From positions 1 to 10,172 of the forward strand of contig NZ_JOGO01000117.1 of the NCBI RefSeq assembly GCF_000719475.1: a stretch of DNA of 10,172 bases. Reading direction: 5' to 3'. This DNA is from Streptomyces sp. NRRL F-5630. Its GTDB lineage: Bacteria; Actinomycetota; Actinomycetes; Streptomycetales; Streptomycetaceae. Shown one piece after another: positions 1 through 6,589 of the stretch; position 1 is the first letter of the stretch, and every line of letters starts with the position of its first letter. A program made the position numbers and the translations under genes. The notes under the pieces are model-generated. The model had not been told where the DNA came from and ran no database searches. It saw only the letters and a program-made list of their open reading frames with translations.

Positions 1-68
1 CCCCCGGCCCCCTGGTGTCGCGCGCCCCCGACCCCGCTGGCCCCCACCCCCTCGGCGGTGAGACGAAC

Positions 69-689
69 ATGTCGCTGCTCCCCGTGGTCCCCGCGCCGTT
101 CCGGTACGACGCCGGGCGGCCCTGTCTGGATCTGCTCGCGACCGGGCATCCGGTCGAACGGCTCGTGACGGGCGAGGACGTGGTCGGCTGGTGCGTGGGC
201 GCGGGGCTGCTCCCCGCGCGCGGGCCGCTCCCGCAGGCGCAACCGCACTGGCTGGCGGCGGCGCGGGAGGTACGGGGCCACCTCGGCCGGCTCGTGGACG
301 CGAGCCTCGGCGGCCGTCGTGCCCCGCAGTCGCTGGACCGCCTCAACGCGATGGCGCTCGCCGCGCCGCCCGTCCCGCAGGCCGCCCGCGCCCACGACGG
401 CCGCCTCGTCGCCACGCTCCACTCGGCGCCCACCCTCTCCGCCGTGCTCTCCCTCCTCGCCCGCGACACCCTCACCCTCCTCACCGATCCCCGCCGCAGG
501 GCGCTGCTGCGGCGCTGCGAGGGCGAGGGCTGCCCGCTCGTCTACCTCGATACGTCCCGCGGCCAGCGCCGCCGCTGGTGCTCCAGCGAGGTCTGCGGCA
601 ACAGGGAGCGCGTGGCCCGCCACCGTCGGCGCACCGCCACGGGGGCTCCGCCCCCGAACCCCCGCTCCTCAATCGCCGGAGGGGCTTGA
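69..689 (+). CDS. CGNR zinc-finger (ABATE-domain) protein
   Basis: This 206-aa protein belongs to the ABATE / CGNR zinc-finger family, whose members are generally regarded as stress-related or transcriptional regulators in actinobacteria; the exact target is unknown. The N-terminal part (about residues 10-140) has the family opening 'FRYDAGRPCLDLLAT'. The C-terminal part carries the zinc finger: Cys150 and Cys155 (C-x4-C), then Cys171 and Cys176 (C-x4-C), with the diagnostic CGNR at 176-179 followed by an Arg/His-rich stretch (RVARHRRR). I chose the ATG at 69 because GGTGAG lies at 57-62, six bases upstream. An in-frame GTG at 15 would add 18 proline-rich residues with no comparable site. The last ~15 codons and the stop lie inside the inverted repeat at 641-754, so the tail (APPPNPRSSIAGGA) is probably repeat-derived and not functional. 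The family call is firm; the biological role is not. Confidence 0.9.
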   Translation: MSLLPVVPAPFRYDAGRPCLDLLATGHPVERLVTGEDVVGWCVGAGLLPARGPLPQAQPHWLAAAREVRGHLGRLVDASLGGRRAPQSLDRLNAMALAAPPVPQAARAHDGRLVATLHSAPTLSAVLSLLARDTLTLLTDPRRRALLRRCEGEGCPLVYLDTSRGQRRRWCSSEVCGNRERVARHRRRTATGAPPPNPRSSIAGGA

Positions 690-754
690 TCTTCCGCCCC
701 GCACTCACCCAGCCCCTCCGGCGATTGAGGAGCGGGGTGTGGGGCGGAGCCCCG
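641..754. repeat. long palindromic intergenic repeat (Streptomyces REP-like)
   Basis: A nested inverted repeat. The inner arms 661-686 and 711-736 are perfect 26-bp reverse complements separated by 24 bases. The outer arms 642-654 and 741-753 (GGGGCTCCGCCCC and its complement) are perfect over 13 bp. The 'CTCCTCAATCGCCGGAGGGG' core is, from memory, a widely dispersed Streptomyces intergenic palindrome. The left half encodes the end of the CGNR protein. As RNA it would form a very stable stem and may act as a transcription terminator or 3'-end stabiliser in either direction, because both strands fold equally well. There is no T-tract, so canonical intrinsic termination is uncertain. Confidence 0.85.
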
Positions 755-868
755 CAAAGGCGCACCCGCGTAAACACGCCCCCCGGCGGAAAGGCGAGCC
801 CCCTCCCGCCCCCCGAAGGGATTCGCGTACGGTGGACGGCTGCTCAGCACCATCTGAAGGGGGCCTCG

Positions 869-3241
869 GTGGCCGATACACGCGACCACGAGATCAGCGT
901 CGAACAACAGCATCTTGACCGCGCCTACCGCCGCCTCCTGGAGAAGATCGACGAGGCCGAGTTCCTCATGCGGGACGCGGCCAAGCTCGGCCACGTCGGC
1001 ACCCCCGGCGCCCTCGCGGAGCGCGACGCGCAAGTCCACCGGGCCGGTGTCCACCTCAACCGCCTCAACAACGAGTTCGAGGACTTCGTCTTCGGCCGCA
1101 TCGACCTCCTCGCGGGCAAGGACGGCAAGAAGGGCCCGGACGGCGCGTACACCGCCGTCGAGGTCGCCGAGGACGCCATCGGCCCCGATCAGACGGCGGA
1201 CATCGCCGAGACGCTGCACATCGGCCGTATCGGTGTGCTGGACACCGACTACAGCCCCCTCGTCATCGACTGGCGCGCCCCCGCCGCCGCCCCTTTCTAC
1301 CGCTCCACCCCCGTCGCCCCCGGCCGCGTCGTGCGCCGCCGCGTCATCCGCTCCAAGGGCCGCCGCGTCCTCGGCGTCGAGGACGACCTCATGCGCCCCG
1401 AGCTGACCGCCTTCCTGGACGGCGCGCCGCTCCCGGCCGTCGGCGACGGCGCGCTGATGGCCGCGCTCGGCCGCTCGCGCGGGCACGCGATGCACGACAT
1501 CGTCGCCTCCATCCAGGCCGAGCAGGACATGGTCATCCGGGCCCCCGCCGCGTCCGTGACCCTCGTCGAGGGCGGCCCCGGCACCGGCAAGACCGCCGTG
1601 GCGCTGCACCGGGCCGCCTACCTCCTCTACCAGGACCGCAGACGCTACGCGGGCGGCATCCTCATCGTCTCGCCGACGCCGCTCCTCGTCGCCTACACCG
1701 AGGGCGTGCTGCCCTCGCTCGGCGAGGAGGGCCAGGTCGCGATCCGCGCGCTCGGCGACCTCGCCGACGACGCGGCGGGCCCCGGCGGCGCGAGCGCCTA
1801 CGACTCCCCGGCGGTCGCGCGCGTGAAGGGCAGCGCCCGCATGGGCGGGGTCCTGCGCCGCGCGGCGAGGGGAACGCTCGACCTGCCGGTGGCCGGTGCC
1901 TTGGCCGGTACGGAGGAGGACGAGGCGGACGGACAGCTCGCGCTCACCGCCCCGGGCGGCCCCGTCGCGCCGCCGGAGCGCCTGCGCGTGGTCGCCTTCG
2001 GCCGCCGGGTCGAACTCGGCCCGGAAGCCCTCAAGTCCGTCCGCCGCACCGCCCTTTCTGGCAGCGGTCCGATCAACTACCTGCGTCCGCGCGCCCGCCG
2101 CCTCCTGCTGGACGCCCTGTGGGAGCGCTCCGGGGGCGCGAACCGCCACAACGACCCCGAACTGGCCGCCGAGTTGCGGTCCGCCTTCGACGAGGACATC
2201 ACGTCGGAGGACTCCTTCACGGAGTTCATGGACGCCTGGTGGCCCGAGCTGAAGCCGCGCCGCGTGCTCGCCGCGATGGCCTCGGAGCGGCGGCTCGCCC
2301 GCTGGTCGCGCAGGGTGCTCGACCAGGGCGAAGTACGGCGCGTGGCACGCTCGTTGCGACGCCTCGACCCGGACACGGGCGCGGGCCCGCTCTCGGTGCA
2401 CGACGTGGCGTTGCTCGACGAACTGCACGCCGTGCTCGGCGCCCCGGCACCCCCCAAGCGCCCCCGCCCCTACGACGCGCTCGCCGAACTGACCGGCGTG
2501 GAGGAGCTGATGCCGCAGCGCGAGGAGAGCCGCCGCGAACGCGCCGAACGGCTCTCCGCCGAGCGCACGGAGTACGCGCACGTCATCGTCGACGAGGCGC
2601 AGGACCTCACACCGATGCAGTGGCGCATGGTCGGCCGCAGGGGGCGCCACGCGACCTGGACCGTCGTCGGCGACCCCGCCCAGTCCTCGTGGCCGGACCC
2701 GGAGGAGGCCGCCGCCGCGCGCGACGAAGCCCTCGGCACCCGCCCGCGCCGCCGGTTCACGCTCAGGGTCAACTACCGCAACCCGGCGGAGGTCGCCGCC
2801 GTCGCCAACCAGGTCCTGGCCCTCGCGATGCCCGGTACCGAGCCCCCGCGCGCGGTCCGCTCCACGGGCCTCGCCCCGCGCTACGTCGTCGCCGCCGAGC
2901 ACGGCGGCCTCGCGGCCACCGTCCGCGCCGAGACCGAACGCCTGCTGGGCGAGGTGGAAGGCACGATCGGTGTGGTGGTCGCGATGAACCGCCGCGGGGA
3001 GGCCGCGAGCTGGCTCGCCGGTCTCGGCCCCCGCGTCGTCGCCCTCGGCAGCCTGGAGGCGAAGGGCCTGGAGTACGACGCGACGCTGGTCGCCGCCCCG
3101 GCGGAGATCGCCGAGGAGTCGGTGGTGGGCCTGCGCGTCCTGTACGTGGCCCTGACCCGCGCGACCCAGCGCCTGACGGTGGTGGCGGGTGACCGCGACG
3201 CCCCGGACGAGAACGGAGTCCCGGACCTGCTGAGGGACTGA
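869..3241 (+). CDS. helD: HelD-family RNA polymerase recycling motor ATPase
   Basis: HelD proteins are UvrD/Rep-like (superfamily 1) ATPases that bind RNA polymerase and use ATP to release stalled complexes or nucleic acid; some actinobacterial relatives (HelR) also remove rifamycins. The 790-aa product has an N-terminal coiled-coil arm (EQQHLDRAYRRL, ~12-75), then the HelD signature 'HIGRIGVLD...VIDWRAPAAAPFY' (117-144). The ATPase motifs follow: Walker A GGPGTGKT (235-242), DEAQ Walker B (575-578), GDPAQS (601-606), 'VNYRNP' motif IV (634-639), 'LEAKGLEYD' motif V (729-737) and 'VLYVALTRA' motif VI (757-765). I set the GTG start at 869 because GAAGGGGG ends 5 bases before it and the family N-terminus begins there; the upstream open frame is just GC-rich read-through. 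Sequence features look more like housekeeping actinobacterial HelD than HelR. A possible -10 (TACGGT, 828-833) has no clear -35. Confidence 0.93.
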   Translation: MADTRDHEISVEQQHLDRAYRRLLEKIDEAEFLMRDAAKLGHVGTPGALAERDAQVHRAGVHLNRLNNEFEDFVFGRIDLLAGKDGKKGPDGAYTAVEVAEDAIGPDQTADIAETLHIGRIGVLDTDYSPLVIDWRAPAAAPFYRSTPVAPGRVVRRRVIRSKGRRVLGVEDDLMRPELTAFLDGAPLPAVGDGALMAALGRSRGHAMHDIVASIQAEQDMVIRAPAASVTLVEGGPGTGKTAVALHRAAYLLYQDRRRYAGGILIVSPTPLLVAYTEGVLPSLGEEGQVAIRALGDLADDAAGPGGASAYDSPAVARVKGSARMGGVLRRAARGTLDLPVAGALAGTEEDEADGQLALTAPGGPVAPPERLRVVAFGRRVELGPEALKSVRRTALSGSGPINYLRPRARRLLLDALWERSGGANRHNDPELAAELRSAFDEDITSEDSFTEFMDAWWPELKPRRVLAAMASERRLARWSRRVLDQGEVRRVARSLRRLDPDTGAGPLSVHDVALLDELHAVLGAPAPPKRPRPYDALAELTGVEELMPQREESRRERAERLSAERTEYAHVIVDEAQDLTPMQWRMVGRRGRHATWTVVGDPAQSSWPDPEEAAAARDEALGTRPRRRFTLRVNYRNPAEVAAVANQVLALAMPGTEPPRAVRSTGLAPRYVVAAEHGGLAATVRAETERLLGEVEGTIGVVVAMNRRGEAASWLAGLGPRVVALGSLEAKGLEYDATLVAAPAEIAEESVVGLRVLYVALTRATQRLTVVAGDRDAPDENGVPDLLRD

Positions 3242-3244
3242 CGT

Positions 3245-3580
3245 CTACGGGGGCGGCTCCCGGTGCCGCCCCCGCCCGGAGCGGAGAGCCCCCGGCGACT
3301 CCTCCGCCGGGCAGTCCCGCGGCTCCTCCACCGGCGGACGGACCAGCCGCAACGCCTCCGCGAGATCCCGCGTCACCGCGTACGGCTCCCACGCGTACCC
3401 GCTCCACCGCTGTACGACGCGCGGTTCCCGGGGCCGCACGTGCGCCCCGCGCGGCCTCCGCCCCTCGTACAGCGGCACGACCCTGAGCCGCCCCACCCGC
3501 TCGTCCCGTCGCGCGGCCCACTCGGCGAGCGGCTCCTCTTCCTCACCCATTCGCCCGAGTCTGTCCGACCGGTGCCGCAC
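3245..3580 (-). CDS. DUF6087-like small protein
   Basis: A 111-aa protein of unknown function. The pattern 'PLAEWAARRDERVGRLRVVPL ... GAHVRP.EPRVVQRWSGYAWEPYAV' matches my memory of the DUF6087 family of Streptomyces: an Arg-rich WxxRRxxR helix, then a short W/Y-containing beta segment. It has no signal peptide or membrane segment; the C-terminal ~30 residues are acidic/arginine-rich and look disordered. The GTG at 3580 is favoured because GAGGGGG lies 7 bases upstream and the preceding gene stops only 12 bp away, suggesting translational coupling. An internal ATG at 3550 is possible but lacks as good a site. It is the last gene of a three-gene minus-strand operon and converges on helD with 3 bp between stop codons. 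DUF6087 genes recur near XRE/DUF397 loci, which fits the neighbours, but no function follows from that. Confidence 0.72.
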   Translation of the reverse strand: MRHRSDRLGRMGEEEEPLAEWAARRDERVGRLRVVPLYEGRRPRGAHVRPREPRVVQRWSGYAWEPYAVTRDLAEALRLVRPPVEEPRDCPAEESPGALRSGRGRHREPPP

Positions 3581-3592
3581 CGGCGATCCCCC

Positions 3593-4078
3593 TCAGGGGT
3601 GACGCCCCGCCTCCCGTTCCTCGCAGCGCTCGGCGAGCCGCCGCACCCCGGTCGCCAGCAACCGGATGTGCGCGAACCGCTCCCAGGCGGGAGTGGCACG
3701 GGTCGGCCGCCGCTCCGGCCCGAGCAGCTCCCGTACGTACGCGACGAGCGCGGCCATCGCGCGGTCCTCCGCGTAGTCGGGCAATCCCAGGAGCAACCAC
3801 GCCGAGGCATGGGCGAGTTGCGCCATGACGGCACGCAACTCGGCGAGCGTGGTCGTCCCCAGCCCGAGCGCGAGCCCCCGCCTGCTCGCGGCCACCGCCT
3901 CACCGAGCCCCCGCCGCCACTCCGCCTCCGCGCACGGCAGCGCCCCGACGCCCCGCTGCCACAGCAGGGCGACGACCTCGTAGGCCGTCCCGATGTCGGT
4001 CGAGAACATCCCCCCGATGGCCTGATCCGGACCCCCGGCCCGCCCCGCGACCCGCCCCTCTCCGACCGCCCCGCTCAC
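3593..4078 (-). CDS. conserved hypothetical protein, helical, operon gene 2
   Basis: A 161-aa protein I cannot assign with confidence. It is mostly alpha-helical, with successive amphipathic segments: 'AYEVVALLWQRGVGAL', 'ELRAVMAQLAHASAWLLLGL', 'RAMAALVAYVRELL' and 'FAHIRLLATGVRRLAERCEE'. No transmembrane helix, signal peptide or catalytic motif is evident. The last segment loosely recalls the C-terminus of DUF6415 Streptomyces proteins, but this is only an impression. The GTG start at 4078 is well supported: GGGGAGGAGGG lies just upstream and the start overlaps the stop of the preceding gene in a GTGA tetranucleotide, the usual sign of coupled translation. Reading back to 4198 would add 40 Gly/Ala/Arg-rich residues from the overlapping gene, which I reject. 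The stop lies 12 bp before the DUF6087-like gene. Confidence 0.7.
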   Translation of the reverse strand: MSGAVGEGRVAGRAGGPDQAIGGMFSTDIGTAYEVVALLWQRGVGALPCAEAEWRRGLGEAVAASRRGLALGLGTTTLAELRAVMAQLAHASAWLLLGLPDYAEDRAMAALVAYVRELLGPERRPTRATPAWERFAHIRLLATGVRRLAERCEEREAGRHP

Positions 4079-4287
4079 CGGCCCTCCTCCCCGTGCGGGT
4101 GCCGCCGCACGAGCACCCGGCAGTCGGCAGCCCGCGAGTGGTCGTGCCGCGCCTCGGCCTCGGCCTCCTCGCGCCTGAGCCGCTGACAAATCGAACAACT
4201 CGCAGGCGGTGACGCCGCGTTGGATTCGTGAATGTGAACGGACCGCGTTCCTCTCCGGAGTGGGGGGCCGGTGATGCCCTCGCCCAT
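4075..4287 (-). CDS. small Cys/His-containing protein, operon gene 1
   Basis: A 70-aa protein of unknown function. The C-terminal half, 'CSICQRLRREEAEAEARHDHSRAADCRVLVRRH' in composition, has a CxxC pair (Cys31, Cys34), a further Cys56 and His46/48/50/63. This could bind a metal, but no complete known zinc-finger spacing is visible. Similar short 'C-x2-C...RRH' proteins occur, as I recall, beside Streptomyces XRE regulators. The ATG at 4287 is preceded by GGTAGG 6 bases upstream; an in-frame TTG at 4347 is less likely. The stop overlaps the GTG of the next gene (GTGA at 4078-4075), so it is the first gene of the operon and is divergent from the XRE regulator. Codon use and the exact overlap make it likely to be real despite its size. 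Confidence 0.68.
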   Translation of the reverse strand: MGEGITGPPLRRGTRSVHIHESNAASPPASCSICQRLRREEAEAEARHDHSRAADCRVLVRRHPHGEEGR

Positions 4288-4437
4288 GGGTGTCCTACCG
4301 AGCGGCGCTCGGTGGGGTGCCCGGCCGGGCCGGGAGCACTCAGTCAATGCCCGTACGAGAGGTATGCGTAGCTGCCAGAATGTCTGTCACCTGTAGTCCA
4401 GATGTGAACCAGTACCTGACGAGGGATCGGATCCCAC
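4288..4437. promoter_or_regulatory. divergent intergenic region with candidate operators
   Basis: These 150 bp separate the divergent small-protein operon (minus) and the XRE regulator (plus), so both promoters should lie here. Two dyads are visible. One is a perfect hyphenated palindrome, GGGATC-G-GATCCC, at 4423-4435; it overlaps the likely ribosome binding site (GAGGGA, 4421-4426) and ends 2 bases before the regulator's ATG. The other is a GC-rich near-palindrome at 4317-4339 (GTGC..CCGGCC facing GGCCGGGAGCAC, with a 2-base bulge). I could not identify convincing -35/-10 pairs on either strand. Autoregulation of the XRE protein through one of these dyads is an inference. Confidence 0.45.
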
Positions 4438-5727
4438 ATGCCGACAAGCACCATCGGGCAGCGCATCCGGGCCGCGCGCGAGGCCCGGCGGCCGTGGTGC
4501 AGTCAGGAGAAACTGGCGGACGAACTGTCAGTGGCGCGGTGGGGGAGAACCGGATTCTGCGACCGCCAACAGGTGTATCGCTGGGAGAAGGACCTACGGG
4601 CTCCTCGGGTGTGGCTGCCCTTCATCGAGCAGGTACTCGCCATCGACCTCTCCGAGCCGAAGGAAGGCTCGACCACCCGAGTGGATACCGTGACCTCGGT
4701 CATGCTCTTGGGAGGTAGCGACGTGGACCGACGACAATTCCTCTCGGCCTCCGCCGCTGTCGGTCTGGCCGCTCTCGAACTGCCGGACGCCGAGGCCATC
4801 CTCCGCCGGGCCAATCGGACAGGGCCCGTCGCGGTCGGCAGAGGGGAGGTCGCTGCCGTGCGCACGATGACCGCCACCCTCGGTGACGCGGCGTCCGAAC
4901 TCGGTGGTGGCCACGCCCGTCACCTCGCGGTCCGCTACCTGACCGTCGATGTGAAGCGGTGGCTCGACGGCCGCTACACAGAGGCCACGGGGCGTGAACT
5001 CTTCGCCGCCACCAGCGAACTCGTGCACTTGATCGGCTGGATGGCACGTGACGAGGGGCTGCAAGGGCTCAGCCAGCGGTACCACGTCCACAGCTACCGT
5101 CTGGCTGCCGAGGCAGGTGAGAACGAGCTCGCGGCGACCGCGCTGCGCGGCCTCGCGGAAGAGGCCCTCGATCTCGGGTACATCCCCACCGCCGTGCGCC
5201 TCGCGGAGGCGTGTGAGCGGCGCGGCCGCAAGCTCAGCAATCCCAAGGCTCTCGCCTACTACCGGAACACGTACGCTCGCGCAGCCGCCGCCGATGGGGA
5301 CCACGCCACCGCCACCCGCCTGCTCACCGAGTCCCAGGCCGCCATCGAGCAGGCGCCCACGCGGCCGGGGCAGTCCTGGGCGAGCCACTACAGCCACGGC
5401 CGGTGGGCGCACGACTCCGCCATGATCCATGCGAGGCTGGGCGACCTCGACGCGTCGGACGAATACCTGCGCCTCGCCCTGGACATTCACGGCCTGGACC
5501 GCAAGCGCACCCGTGCGCTTGTCCTCGCCGATCTTGGCCACGTCCAGTTGAAGCGCGGTGACACGGAAACAGCCCTCGCGACCTGGAAGGAGTTCCTCGA
5601 CTGCGCCGACGGCGTGCGTTCGGTGCGGATCGACGACGGCCTCGGCGACGTCGCGGCTCGCCTCTCCGGTCTTCCCGGCACCGCTGCGGCAGCCGAACTG
5701 CGGGAGCGCATCGCCGCCCGAGCCTGA
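4438..5727 (+). CDS. XRE-family transcriptional regulator with TPR-like repeats
   Basis: A 429-aa cytoplasmic DNA-binding regulator. Residues ~5-70 form the Cro/C1-type helix-turn-helix: 'TIGQRIRAAREAR...SQEKLADEL', a short insertion (SVARWGRTGFC), then the recognition region 'DRQQVYRWEKDLRAPRVWLP'. Residues 97-115 (DRRQFLSASAAVGLAALEL) look like a twin-arginine signal but are internal; this pseudo-Tat motif recurs in Streptomyces XRE/TPR proteins and is unlikely to direct export. The rest is a helical solenoid resembling TPR repeats, e.g. 'AATALRGLAEEALDLGYIPTAVRLAEACERRG', 'LAYYRNTYARAAAADGDHATATRLLTES' and 'ALVLADLGHVQLKRGDTETALATW', which in such regulators usually senses peptides or proteins. 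The ATG at 4438 is preceded by GAGGGA at a long 11-base spacing inside a perfect palindrome. A DUF397 gene follows 54 bp downstream in the same frame. Its ligand and targets are unknown. Confidence 0.9.
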   Translation: MPTSTIGQRIRAAREARRPWCSQEKLADELSVARWGRTGFCDRQQVYRWEKDLRAPRVWLPFIEQVLAIDLSEPKEGSTTRVDTVTSVMLLGGSDVDRRQFLSASAAVGLAALELPDAEAILRRANRTGPVAVGRGEVAAVRTMTATLGDAASELGGGHARHLAVRYLTVDVKRWLDGRYTEATGRELFAATSELVHLIGWMARDEGLQGLSQRYHVHSYRLAAEAGENELAATALRGLAEEALDLGYIPTAVRLAEACERRGRKLSNPKALAYYRNTYARAAAADGDHATATRLLTESQAAIEQAPTRPGQSWASHYSHGRWAHDSAMIHARLGDLDASDEYLRLALDIHGLDRKRTRALVLADLGHVQLKRGDTETALATWKEFLDCADGVRSVRIDDGLGDVAARLSGLPGTAAAAELRERIAARA

Positions 5728-5781
5728 TCGTCGGCCGGCCCGGCGCGGCGAGCCCTCGAACAGGGAAGAGGCGCGCCCCCG

Positions 5782-5949
5782 GTGCGTAGTGATACGTGCG
5801 CGAATGGGCGGGACGCCAACTGCGTCGAGATCGGCCTCGGTCACCCCACCGCCGTCCCGGTCCGTGACTCCAAGGCCCCCGCCGGTCCGGCCTTGCTGGT
5901 CTCGCCGGAGGCGTTCTCCGCGCTGATCGAAGCCGTGGCGACCCGCTGA
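5782..5949 (+). CDS. DUF397 domain protein (short)
   Basis: A 55-aa protein with the DUF397 signature: 'DANCVEIGLG..TAVPVRDSKAPAGPALLVSPEAFSALIEAV'. That is the NCVE motif, the VRDSK motif, then 'P..F.ALI'. DUF397 proteins are small Streptomyces partners of XRE regulators (as in WhiJ- and BldB-related loci) and may be antitoxin-like or regulatory accessory proteins. The usual 'W.KSSYS' N-terminus is absent, so the gene may be 5'-truncated. The GTG start at 5782 has GGAAGAGG 10 bases upstream, an acceptable but long spacing. The reading frame is open back to the XRE regulator's TGA at 5725-5727, so the two genes share a frame. It probably forms an operon with the regulator and is followed 8 bp later by a terminator hairpin. 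Confidence 0.72.
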   Translation: MRSDTCANGRDANCVEIGLGHPTAVPVRDSKAPAGPALLVSPEAFSALIEAVATR

Positions 5950-5957
5950 CGCAGCGC

Positions 5958-5997
5958 CGAAGTCTGCCGCCCTGGAAGTCTGGGGTGGCGGGCTTCG
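5958..5997 (+). terminator. hairpin terminator after XRE-DUF397
   Basis: A 15-bp stem is formed by 5958-5972 and 5983-5997 around a 10-base loop (TGGAAGTCTG). Three of the pairs are G-U in the plus-strand transcript (5963-5992, 5965-5990, 5969-5986). In a minus-strand transcript these would be A-C mismatches, so the hairpin is stable only in plus-strand RNA. It starts 9 bases after the DUF397 stop. No T-tract follows, as is common for Streptomyces terminators. Confidence 0.65.
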
Positions 5998-6229
5998 TCG
6001 TGCGCCGGAGTGAACAGGCATCCGTTGACCGATCCCGGTCACCAGGCGGGAGGCCTCAATACCCGGACACGCGACGTGGCTTAAGGGCCCGCCTCGTGGC
6101 CCTCGGCGCGCGACGGTGCGGCGAGGGTCGGGCGAGCAGGTTCGTGGATGAGCCCTGGGCGCTGGCCCGGTTCGGCTGGGGGACCGTTGAGGTGAACAGC
6201 GTCGTCCTGTGCGAGTACATGCCGTGATG
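5998..6229. other. intergenic spacer, no supported gene
   Basis: About 230 bp lie between the terminator hairpin and the 3' end of the convergent HxlR gene. An open frame on the plus strand (5985-6227) could encode 80 residues ending '...FGWGTVEVNSVVLCEYMP'. It has no clear ribosome binding site, no recognisable domain and an Arg/Ser/Pro-rich composition at its start, so I do not call it. No repeat, tRNA or convincing promoter was seen. Confidence 0.5.
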
Positions 6230-6589
6230 TCACTTGTCCACACGTTGCTCGTCGTAGTGACAGCGGGCGCTTTCGACCGCGTCGAGGTGGCCGACGGCCC
6301 ATTCCAGCATGGCGTGCACAGGGGACCGCAGGGTCCGGCCCAGGGGGGTGATGCGGTATTCGATCGCCACCGGTTCCGTGGACACGACCGTTCGCTCGAC
6401 CATGCCGTTGCGCTCCAGTCGCCGCAGGCATGCGGTCAGTGACTTCGGGGTGACAGCGGGCATGTGTTGCCGGAGTTCGTTGAAGCGTCGGGGGTGGTCG
6501 CACAGTGCGGCGAGTACCAGCAAGGACCACTTGTCAAAGAGTTGGTCCAGCAACTGCCGACCGTTGCCGTTGAGCTTCACTTCGGGCAC
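6230..6589 (-). CDS. HxlR-family winged-helix transcriptional regulator
   Basis: A 119-aa MarR-like winged-helix regulator of the HxlR family; members commonly repress an adjacent divergent enzyme gene and respond to electrophiles or metabolites. The family core is clear: 'LLDQLFDKWSLLVLAALCDHPRRFNELRQHMPAVTPKSLTACLRRLERNGMVER' in composition (residues 13-66), then 'EYRITPLGRTL' (77-87) as the wing and 'HAMLEWAVGHL' as the dimer helix. The conserved N-terminal Cys used by redox-sensing members (just before the first helix) is missing; Cys30, Cys54 and Cys110 are present elsewhere. The GTG start at 6589 has GGGAGAG 6 bases upstream. It is divergent from the crotonase gene and shares its promoter region, so it probably controls that gene and itself; this control is inferred from arrangement. 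Confidence 0.93.
   Translation of the reverse strand: MPEVKLNGNGRQLLDQLFDKWSLLVLAALCDHPRRFNELRQHMPAVTPKSLTACLRRLERNGMVERTVVSTEPVAIEYRITPLGRTLRSPVHAMLEWAVGHLDAVESARCHYDEQRVDK

Noticed and set aside
97..97. Twin-arginine export signal in the XRE regulator (DRRQFLSASAAVGLAAL, residues 97-113; 4726-4776)
   Set aside because: It is internal, preceded by a DNA-binding domain, and such pseudo-Tat motifs are common in cytoplasmic Streptomyces XRE/TPR regulators.
681..700. GGGGCTT...CGCCCC resembling a rifamycin-associated element upstream of helD
   Set aside because: I cannot recall the exact consensus, most of it belongs to the dispersed palindrome, and it lies 170 bp from the helD start.
191..868. 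N-terminal extension of helD by 226 residues
   Set aside because: The extension is Pro/Arg/Ala-rich, overlaps the CGNR gene in another frame and crosses the palindromic repeat; the GTG at 869 has a strong Shine-Dalgarno site and begins the family N-terminus.
542..2902. A 786-codon open frame on the minus strand opposite helD
   Set aside because: Low-complexity Arg/Gly/Ala/Val/Asp composition, no motif; it is the antisense shadow of the helD codons in GC-rich DNA.
5985..6227. Possible 80-aa protein on the plus strand between DUF397 and the HxlR gene
   Set aside because: It starts within the terminator hairpin, has no ribosome binding site or recognisable domain, and its composition is like out-of-frame GC-rich sequence.
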